From positions 1 to 18,996 of the forward strand of contig DGXZ01000050.1 of the NCBI GenBank assembly GCA_002396485.1: 18,996 bases of DNA, in the 5' to 3' direction. Numbering within the stretch: position 1 is the first letter of the stretch; each line of letters begins with the position of its first letter. This DNA is from Spartobacteria bacterium UBA5019. Its GTDB lineage: Bacteria > Verrucomicrobiota > Verrucomicrobiia > Chthoniobacterales > Terrimicrobiaceae. A program made the translations under genes and the position numbers. Positions 13,639-18,996 of the stretch are shown piece after piece. The notes under the pieces are model-generated. The model made no database searches and was not told where the DNA came from. It saw only the letters and a list, made by a program, of their open reading frames with translations.

Positions 13639-14536
13639 GCCTCCGGATTTATTACCGACTGCTGAATTGGCAATGAGATTTTCATGGACCACACATGACA
13701 GGGAGCCGCGCACGGCGCACTCCTGGCCGCGCGCTGACTGCCGCGCGGTGGTTGCTTGCATCCATGGAATGAATGGATCTGGCGAACAATTTCATCCCCT
13801 CCCTGCGCGGATACCCGGGTATGCGTTTCACGCGCTCGATCTGCGCGGGCAAGGCAGCGACCACATCGCCGGACGACGTGGGGCGGCGCTGGAGTTTGAA
13901 ATGCAGATGCTGGACATTGCAGCCTTTGTCGCCGCATTACGTCAAGCCCATGCGGGGCGGCCTGTTTTTCTCATGGGCGAAAGCATGGGCTCGCTCCTCG
14001 CCGCAGGCTATGCAGGGTGGTCGAGAAAAAGCGGTGACGCCCGCCATGCGGTGGATGGTGTGATTTTATCCGTTCCGGTCGTTGGCTTGCGGCGGTCGGT
14101 GCCTGGATATTTGCGATGGATTTTACGGCGCGTGGCAACAGTTGCTCCAGGCTTCAGGCTGACACCAAGCCGGTTTGTGAATGGAAAATCCATCGCCCCG
14201 CCGCTGACGAGGGACCGCGCGTATCAGGACTCACTCAGTGAAAAACCGCATCATATCAGCGGATTCAGCCTGCGTTTTCTGGTCGAGCTGGGGGATCTCA
14301 TTCAAGAGAGCGCTTCGCTGGCCGCCGGCATCCATGCGCCGACACTGGTTCTTGCGGCGGGCAATGACTGCTTTGTCAAACCCACGCAGATCGACTCTTG
14401 GTTTGAAAAAATCCCGTCGCCGGACAAATCCCTGCGTCACTATCCGGAGGCCTACCATTTGCTTTGGCACGACTGGGACCGCGATCTTGTGGTTTCCGAT
14501 ATCACCGCATGGCTCGCGAAACGGACTCAAGCCTGA
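13637..14536 (+). CDS. Alpha/beta hydrolase, monoglyceride lipase-like (serine esterase)
   Basis: Cytosolic-looking serine hydrolase. Counting from Met at 13673, the oxyanion region is HGMNGSG (31-37), nucleophile elbow GESMG (102-106, Ser104), acid Asp232 in AAGNDCF, and His262 in EAYHLLWHD, a full catalytic triad. DLRGQGSD (56-63) is typical of the lysophospholipase/monoglyceride lipase group. Substrate is unknown, likely a small ester or lipid. The start is ambiguous: ATG 13637 has AAGG six nt upstream, but it overlaps the minus-strand start, while ATG 13673 (MRFSW) begins right at homology but lacks a ribosome site. The protein is 287 or 299 residues long. TatD lies 59 bp downstream on the same strand. 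Confidence 0.85.
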   Translation: MPPDLLPTAELAMRFSWTTHDREPRTAHSWPRADCRAVVACIHGMNGSGEQFHPLPARIPGYAFHALDLRGQGSDHIAGRRGAALEFEMQMLDIAAFVAALRQAHAGRPVFLMGESMGSLLAAGYAGWSRKSGDARHAVDGVILSVPVVGLRRSVPGYLRWILRRVATVAPGFRLTPSRFVNGKSIAPPLTRDRAYQDSLSEKPHHISGFSLRFLVELGDLIQESASLAAGIHAPTLVLAAGNDCFVKPTQIDSWFEKIPSPDKSLRHYPEAYHLLWHDWDRDLVVSDITAWLAKRTQA

Positions 14537-14595
14537 CTGAGAGCCGAGGCCTTTTACCCTTGAACGACGCCACCCCTTTACCGAACGATCATTCC

Positions 14596-15441
14596 ATGCT
14601 CATAGACACACACGCCCACCTCGATTATCCGGACTTTCAAAACGACCTCGAGGAAGTCATCGCCGCTGCACACAAGGCCGGCGTGCAGCGAATCATTAGT
14701 ATCGGAACAGGCTTGAAAAGTAGCCGCCGGGCGGTTGCACTTGCAGAGAGGTTCGACTGCGTGCACGCCGTCGTGGGCCTGCATCCCACCCACGTCGACG
14801 AGGAATCGGAAGGCTGGCTCGAAGGCATCCGCGCTCTCGCATCCCATCCCAAAGTCGCTGCCATCGGCGAGACCGGCATGGACTACCACCATCTCCCCTC
14901 GGAGAAACTTGCCTCGGCGGCAGGCATCAGCGCCCTGCAGGCGGAAACTGCGGATGACACCCAAGCGGCGATCATGGATGGTGCCTACAAAGCCGCGCAG
15001 GCGGAGGCTTTCACCGCGCAACTCGATCTCGCTGCGGAATTCGGACTCAACGTGGTCATCCACCAGCGCGATGCCTGGGATGACACGTTGGATATTTTAA
15101 AAGATTACACCGGCCGCCTTCGCGGGGTGTTTCATTGCTTTGGCAACACGCCCGATCAGGCGAGGGAAATCCTCGCACTCGGCCACCTTGTTTCCTTCAC
15201 AGGCATCGTCACATTCAAAAATGCGGCGCTCGTGCGGGATGTTGTCGCTGCCATTCCTCCTGACGCCTTCATGGTGGAAACCGACTGTCCCTACCTGGCC
15301 CCGGTGCCGCATCGCGGCAAGCGCTGCGAACCTGCCCACACGCGGCTTGTTGCCGAAAAAATCGCCGAAGTGCGCGGTGCCACCCTCGAAGCGATCGCCG
15401 CTGCCACCACACGGACCGCCGAGGCGTTTTTCCGGCTGTAA
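14596..15441 (+). CDS. tatD: TatD-family metal-dependent hydrolase
   Basis: A 281-residue member of the TatD DNase / hydrolase family, two-metal amidohydrolase fold. All ligands are visible: H6 and H8 in DTHAHLDY, E92 in GETGMDYHH, H156 in VVIHQRDA, H180 in GVFHCFGN, and D230 in VETDCPYLAP, followed by HRGKRCEPAHT. Relative to the usual length of about 260, the segment 100-135 (PSEKLASAAGIS ... DDTQAAIM) is longer by roughly 20-30 residues. Start ATG 14596 is set by homology (MLIDTHAHLD); an in-frame start farther upstream is not supported. No ribosome site is visible. It lies between the hydrolase and transaldolase. Role is nuclease-like quality control by family, not proven. Confidence 0.92.
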   Translation: MLIDTHAHLDYPDFQNDLEEVIAAAHKAGVQRIISIGTGLKSSRRAVALAERFDCVHAVVGLHPTHVDEESEGWLEGIRALASHPKVAAIGETGMDYHHLPSEKLASAAGISALQAETADDTQAAIMDGAYKAAQAEAFTAQLDLAAEFGLNVVIHQRDAWDDTLDILKDYTGRLRGVFHCFGNTPDQAREILALGHLVSFTGIVTFKNAALVRDVVAAIPPDAFMVETDCPYLAPVPHRGKRCEPAHTRLVAEKIAEVRGATLEAIAAATTRTAEAFFRL

Positions 15442-15465
15442 TCGCAGAGTCATCACGCTGATTTA

Positions 15466-15479
15466 CCGATTGCAATCGG
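15466..15479. promoter_or_regulatory. Perfect 14-bp palindrome upstream of transaldolase
   Basis: CCGATTGCAATCGG is fully self-complementary, 38 nt before the transaldolase ATG. Symmetric sites of this length and position often bind dimeric regulators. The factor is unknown. The loop-free symmetry argues against a terminator, since a T-run is also absent. Confidence 0.5.
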
Positions 15480-15517
15480 ACACCCACTTCCACAAAGTGC
15501 AGCCAGTTTTTTAAACC

Positions 15518-16480
15518 ATGAGCCAATCCAACGCACTCGACCAACTCAAGCAATTCACCACCGTCGTCGCCGACACGGGAGACTTTGAAAGCATCCGCGC
15601 CTACGAGCCGCAGGATGCCACCACCAATCCCACGCTCATTTTCAAGGCCGTCCAACAAGCGGAATACAAGCCTCTCTTGGAAAAAGCCATTGCTGACAAC
15701 CGCAGCACATCGCTCAGTGGCTCCACACTTCATCGCAAAGTCATCGACGATCTGCTCATCGCCTTCGGACGCGAGATTCTTTCCATCGTTCCAGGCCGCG
15801 TTTCCACCGAAGTCGATGCCCGCCTCTCCTTTAATGTCGAAGCCACCGTCGAGAAGGCCCGCTATCTCATCGGTCTGTATGAAAAACTCGGCACGCCCCG
15901 CGAGCGCGTTCTGATCAAGATCGCCTCGACTTGGGAGGGCGCTCAAGCTGCGGCCATCTGCCAAAAAGAAGGCATCAACTGCAATCTCACCCTTCTTTTC
16001 TCGCTTCCTCAGGCCATCGCCTGTGCCGATGCGGGCGTTCGCCTCATCTCGCCATTCGTCGGTCGCATCTACGACTACTACAAGGCAAAAACCGGCAAGG
16101 AATATGTCGGCGCCGAAGATCCCGGCGTGGAATCCGTGCAGAAAATTTTCACCTATTACAAAAAGTTTGGCTACCAAACCCAGGTCATGGGTGCGAGCTT
16201 CCGGAATACCAGCCAGATCCGCGAACTCGCCGGCTGCGACCTCCTCACGATCGCTCCCGAGCTCCTCAAGGAACTCAAAGATTCCACGGACTCCGTCACC
16301 CGCAAGCTCGACGCCTCCGCAGCCGCAGCCGACAGCGTTGAGAAAATCGCGATGGATGAAAAAACCTTCCGCTGGATGCTCAACGAAGACGCCATGGCCA
16401 CCGACAAGCTCGCCGAAGGCATCCGGAAATTTGCCGTTGATATCGTTCAGCTCGAACAAATCATCGCGAAAAGCTTCTAA
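15518..16480 (+). CDS. tal: Transaldolase
   Basis: Transfers dihydroxyacetone between sugar phosphates in the non-oxidative pentose phosphate pathway. The 320-residue protein matches the classical TalA/TalB length. DATTNPTLIF at residues 33-42 and the Schiff-base lysine K134 in LIKIASTWEG (132-141) are present, as is the acid aspartate region VVADTGDF (16-23). Later segments such as CNLTLLFSLPQAIACADAGV and YYKKFGYQTQVMGASFRN complete the family pattern. Start at 15518 has no clear ribosome site. A palindrome lies upstream. It ends 6 bp before the LTxxQ protein gene, so the two probably share a transcript. Confidence 0.96.
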   Translation: MSQSNALDQLKQFTTVVADTGDFESIRAYEPQDATTNPTLIFKAVQQAEYKPLLEKAIADNRSTSLSGSTLHRKVIDDLLIAFGREILSIVPGRVSTEVDARLSFNVEATVEKARYLIGLYEKLGTPRERVLIKIASTWEGAQAAAICQKEGINCNLTLLFSLPQAIACADAGVRLISPFVGRIYDYYKAKTGKEYVGAEDPGVESVQKIFTYYKKFGYQTQVMGASFRNTSQIRELAGCDLLTIAPELLKELKDSTDSVTRKLDASAAAADSVEKIAMDEKTFRWMLNEDAMATDKLAEGIRKFAVDIVQLEQIIAKSF

Positions 16481-16486
16481 CCTTCC

Positions 16487-17113
16487 ATGCTCAAAAAAAC
16501 CCTGCTCGCGATCATCGGTCTCGCCCTTGCCGTCTCAGCCCCGCTGCATGCGACCACCCGTGCGACCGATTATCCGGGCTCGGTGACCCTGCTCATGGAA
16601 ATCCCCGGCGTCCAATCGGATCTCGGCCTGAGCCCCGCCCAAATCACACAAATCAACAGCCTGCGGCGTGACTTGAAATCCCGCTCCCAAGCTCTCTTGA
16701 AGTCGCCTGCCGTTGGCTCCACCGGCCTCACGCCGGACCAGCGTCTCTTCGCGCTCATCGACGGCAACAATGCCAGAGCGCTCGCACTCCTCACGCCGCC
16801 CCAGTTCGCCCGCTTCAGCGAGATTCAAAACCAGATTCTCAGCTACAGCATGCTCATCTCCCCGCAGATTCAAAAACAAATCCGCCTCACATACCGGCAA
16901 AGAGCCTCAGTCGAAGCCCTGCGCGTTCGGGGGTTGGAATTTGTATCGGAAATCAATCGCTCTTATGGATCCGGCGCCGTCTCGCATAAAAACCGGGTGG
17001 ATATTCTCCGCGACTACCGCATGCGCCAAGCCGAGGAAATGAAAGCCCTCCTCACCCCTGCCCAGCGAAACGCCTTCGCTGCCCTCTGCGGCAAGCCGCT
17101 ACCGAAGAGCTAA
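16487..17113 (+). CDS. Periplasmic LTxxQ-motif protein (Spy/CpxP-like)
   Basis: A 208-residue protein with a signal peptide (MLKKTLLAIIGLALAVSAPLHA, cleavage near residue 22). The mature part is helical and carries LTxxQ-type motifs: LSPAQITQI, LTPDQRLFA, LTPPQFARF and LTPAQRNAF. Such motifs mark the Spy/CpxP superfamily of periplasmic chaperones and stress sensors, but this protein is longer than Spy (about 160), so similarity is loose. It follows transaldolase by 6 bp without its own ribosome site. A function in envelope stress is inference. The next gene is on the opposite strand, 185 bp away. Confidence 0.7.
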   Translation: MLKKTLLAIIGLALAVSAPLHATTRATDYPGSVTLLMEIPGVQSDLGLSPAQITQINSLRRDLKSRSQALLKSPAVGSTGLTPDQRLFALIDGNNARALALLTPPQFARFSEIQNQILSYSMLISPQIQKQIRLTYRQRASVEALRVRGLEFVSEINRSYGSGAVSHKNRVDILRDYRMRQAEEMKALLTPAQRNAFAALCGKPLPKS

Positions 17114-17206
17114 GGAAACGCCGGTCTCTTCATCGTACAGAAATCGGCCACCATCGTTGAGGACGATAGAGCATCTGTTACAAGGCGCTGTCTGTGAAGG
17201 AAATTT

Positions 17207-17264
17207 GGGTCAGGCGAGGACGCTGACCCTCCCGGGATTTCGCGCTGTCGCGCGGCAGCGCGAA
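17207..17264. terminator. Two consecutive hairpins between convergent genes
   Basis: Stem GGGTCAG/CTGACCC (17207-17229, 7 bp, 9-nt loop) is followed by TCCCGGGA palindrome and stem TTCGCGCTG/CAGCGCGAA (17239-17264, 9 bp, 8-nt loop). Downstream lies AT-rich sequence. The place between convergent ends suits a terminator region for both genes; neither hairpin has a strong T-run. Confidence 0.45.
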
Positions 17265-17298
17265 CTTAAAACTTACAAACTTAAAACTTCCCCCCCCC
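17263..17298. repeat. 12-nt direct repeat and C9 run
   Basis: AACTTAAAACTT occurs at 17263-17274 and again at 17278-17289, separated by ACA, followed by nine C (17290-17298) touching the desaturase stop. The low-complexity structure suggests slippage or a degenerate repeat. Confidence 0.6.
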
Positions 17299-18441
17299 TC
17301 AGCAAGCTACGGGCAGGCTTTGCCAGGTATTTTTCCAATCGCGCAGGGATTGGCGGAATTGCTCTCCCGCTTGTTGCAGGCGCTTGCGGAGTTCGGCCAT
17401 TTCGCGGCGGGAGATTTCGGTTTTTCCTGCAGCGGCGGCGCGGTATTCGACGAGTAGTTCCTCCCAGCGGAGGAGGGCTTCATCCATGCGGGTGCGGGCA
17501 CTTTGGACCATGGCGTGGATCGAGTCGGAGATCGGGGTGGGCTGGGCGAGAAGTTTCGCCTCCAGCAGGCGATCATGCTCGGCGATTTGCGCTTTGAGGA
17601 TTTTTTCCTCTGGCACCGTGCGGAGGTTGCTCACAAGGCCGAGTTTGTTGAGAATCCAGATCGCCCATTTGGTGGGGTCGTATTGCCAAGGTTTGACGCC
17701 ATTCCGGTAGTCATACTGGAACTCGTGGTGGAAGTTGTGGTAGCCCTCGCCGAAGGTGAAGACCGCCATGAGGAAGCTATCGCGTGCCGAGCAGTGGGTG
17801 GAATACGGACGGTCGCCGATCCAGTGGCAGAGCGAGTTGATGCAGAAGGTCGAGTGGTGCACGAGCACGACGCGGGCGAAGCCGGAGAGCAGGAACGCGC
17901 CGAGTGCGGCATTGGCGCCGCCATAGAGATACCCGATGAGCGCAGGCAGGCCGAAGCTCATGAAAATGGCGATCGGCACATAGTATTCGTGTTGCAGCCA
18001 GGCGAGACGGTCTTTTTGCAAATCCCTCACCCATGTGAGCGGCGTGTCAGGCCCGCGACGGAAGAGAAGCCAGCCGATGTGGGCATGGAAAAGCCCACGC
18101 GAAATGTCATAGGGATCGTCATCGTGGTCCACAAATTTGTGGTGGCGGCGGTGGTCGGCCGACCAGGCCAGCGCGGAACCTTCAAATGCGGCCGCACCGA
18201 AGAGCAGGGTGTAAAGTTTCACCAGCGGATTCGCTTGGAAGGTAAGGTGGGAGAACAGGCGGTGGTAGCCGAGCGTGATGCTCATGCCTGTCGAAAAGGT
18301 GAAGAAAAGGAACAAAGCCACTTGGAAGAAATTCAGGCCGTTTTGCCAGATGTAGAGGGGAACGGCTGTGCAGGTGACGAGGAAGGTTCCGATGAGGAAG
18401 ATGCTGTTGGTGACTCGAATTTTGCTGAGGATATTTTTCAT
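17299..18441 (-). CDS. Fatty acid desaturase (delta-9 acyl-CoA desaturase type)
   Basis: A 380-residue membrane di-iron enzyme that inserts a double bond into an acyl chain. The three histidine boxes are complete: HRLFSH (60-65), HRRHH (97-101) and HNFHH (235-239). Two extra metal-ligand His regions, VHHSTF and SLCHWIG (about 194-208), fit the stearoyl-CoA desaturase group. Four membrane spans surround them. The last roughly 100 residues (from KILKAQIAEHDRL) form a charged, coiled-coil-like region that typical bacterial members do not have. Start ATG 18441 is set by homology; the frame upstream is a shadow of leuC and intergenic DNA. It is divergent from leuC. Hairpin 18456-18476 lies in its leader. 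It likely tunes membrane fluidity. Confidence 0.92.
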   Translation of the reverse strand: MKNILSKIRVTNSIFLIGTFLVTCTAVPLYIWQNGLNFFQVALFLFFTFSTGMSITLGYHRLFSHLTFQANPLVKLYTLLFGAAAFEGSALAWSADHRRHHKFVDHDDDPYDISRGLFHAHIGWLLFRRGPDTPLTWVRDLQKDRLAWLQHEYYVPIAIFMSFGLPALIGYLYGGANAALGAFLLSGFARVVLVHHSTFCINSLCHWIGDRPYSTHCSARDSFLMAVFTFGEGYHNFHHEFQYDYRNGVKPWQYDPTKWAIWILNKLGLVSNLRTVPEEKILKAQIAEHDRLLEAKLLAQPTPISDSIHAMVQSARTRMDEALLRWEELLVEYRAAAAGKTEISRREMAELRKRLQQAGEQFRQSLRDWKNTWQSLPVAC

Positions 18442-18455
18442 TTGGCAGATAGGGT

Positions 18456-18476
18456 GCAGCCGAACCGGGCGGCTGC
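18456..18476 (-). promoter_or_regulatory. 7-bp perfect hairpin in the desaturase leader
   Basis: GCAGCCG/CGGCTGC with a 7-nt loop begins 14 nt upstream of the desaturase ATG on the minus strand. No Shine-Dalgarno lies between. It may be an operator or an RNA structure near the ribosome entry site. Confidence 0.45.
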
Positions 18477-18538
18477 TCAGGTGATCGCGGTATTGTTTCG
18501 ACTGCGAGCACCAGTTATCCTCGCGAATTTCCTGGCTT

Positions 18539-18560
18539 TTGCAAGTGTCGTGTCTTGCAA
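18539..18560. promoter_or_regulatory. Inverted repeat TTGCAAG-N8-CTTGCAA upstream of leuC
   Basis: Two exact 7-bp reverse-complement arms with 8-nt spacer, 38 nt before the leuC ATG. Position fits an operator for leuC or the divergent desaturase. TTGCAA cores also occur upstream of HU and transaldolase. Confidence 0.45.
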
Positions 18561-18598
18561 GGAGCGGCCAAACCGATATTCTCGTCCGTTCATTACCT

Positions 18599-18996
18599 AT
18601 GAGCCAGACGTTACTCGACAAGGTGTGGGCCGCCCACACCGTCCGCACTCTTCCGAATGGAGCCACTCAACTTTTGATCGGCACCCACCTCATTCACGAG
18701 GTCACCAGCCCGCAGGCCTTCGGCATGTTGCGCGACTTGAATCTTAAGGTGCTTTACCCCTCCCGCACCTTCGCCACAGTGGATCACATCGTGCCCACGG
18801 ATGAACGCTCCGAGCCATTCAGCGACGACCTCGCGGATGCCATGATCAAGGCGCTGCGCTCGAACTGCGCGGAAAATGGCATCACCTTCTTCGACCTTCC
18901 CACTGGCAAGCAGGGCATCGTCCACATCGTTGGCCCCGAGCAGGGCATCACCCAACCCGGAACCACAATCGCCTGCGGCGACTCGCACACCTCGAC
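18599..18996 (+). CDS. leuC: 3-isopropylmalate dehydratase large subunit (partial, cut by window end)
   Basis: The first 132 codons of LeuC, the [4Fe-4S] aconitase-family subunit that interconverts 2- and 3-isopropylmalate in leucine synthesis. MSQTLLDKVWAAHTV, then THLIHEVTSPQAFGMLRD and SRTFATVDHIVPT match LeuC. The final residues CGDSHTS contain the start of the aconitase signature. Its TTTATG-type start at 18599 has no clear ribosome site. The gene continues past the window; leuD is expected nearby but not seen. It is divergent from the desaturase. Confidence 0.95.
   Translation, partial: MSQTLLDKVWAAHTVRTLPNGATQLLIGTHLIHEVTSPQAFGMLRDLNLKVLYPSRTFATVDHIVPTDERSEPFSDDLADAMIKALRSNCAENGITFFDLPTGKQGIVHIVGPEQGITQPGTTIACGDSHTS

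Noticed and set aside
15269..16459. Minus-strand 396-codon open frame opposite transaldolase and TatD
   Set aside because: Antisense shadow across two conserved genes.
17503..18747. Plus-strand 414-codon open frame opposite the desaturase
   Set aside because: Antisense shadow of a gene with complete histidine boxes; it also overlaps leuC.

Overview
The window is a GC-rich bacterial chromosomal segment, densely packed, with many genes lacking an obvious Shine-Dalgarno sequence. It holds mostly housekeeping and small accessory genes. No rRNA, tRNA, CRISPR array or prophage is visible. The mixture (transaldolase, HU, CrcB pair, DUF885 protein, LTxxQ protein, lone flagellin-like gene, CTCTGTG-type dispersed repeat) feels like Verrucomicrobiota or another PVC-group bacterium, but no marker gene here proves that. 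The taxon is an inference.

Left end (1-1785). The minus strand carries the first 26 codons of an IS3-type transposase OrfA that runs off the window, so an insertion sequence abuts the upstream region of a sodium:alanine/glycine symporter gene (218-1588). A 9-nt tandem repeat lies just before the next gene.

1786-4890. A DUF885 putative metal-dependent hydrolase and a 6-phosphofructokinase lie in tandem on the plus strand. They converge on a minus-strand HU/IHF-type DNA-binding protein gene.

5011-7413 (minus strand). Two crcB fluoride-channel genes overlap by 4 bp. Upstream are a short flagellin-like gene, whose N-terminal region looks frame-disrupted, and a secreted protein ending in a Thr-Pro repeat.

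7423-11707 (minus strand). Four nearly gapless genes encode an FAD amine-oxidase-like protein, a xylose-isomerase-like TIM barrel, a YbhN-type flippase-like membrane protein and a RibD-C reductase, the last two overlapping at ATGA. A ribbon-helix-helix regulator gene lies 71 bp upstream. This is the best candidate for an uncharacterised functional unit in the window.

11708-13638. A 329-bp gene-free region rich in inverted repeats precedes a CorA magnesium transporter gene. A small secreted protein gene converges on corA.

13637-17113 (plus strand). An alpha/beta hydrolase, a TatD-family hydrolase, transaldolase and an LTxxQ-motif periplasmic protein lie in one direction. A perfect 14-bp palindrome sits just before transaldolase.

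17114-18996. Two hairpins, a 12-nt direct repeat and a C9 tract fill the gap before a minus-strand delta-9-type fatty acid desaturase with a C-terminal helical extension. It is divergent from leuC, which is cut by the window end. Hairpin and inverted-repeat signals lie in the shared intergenic region.
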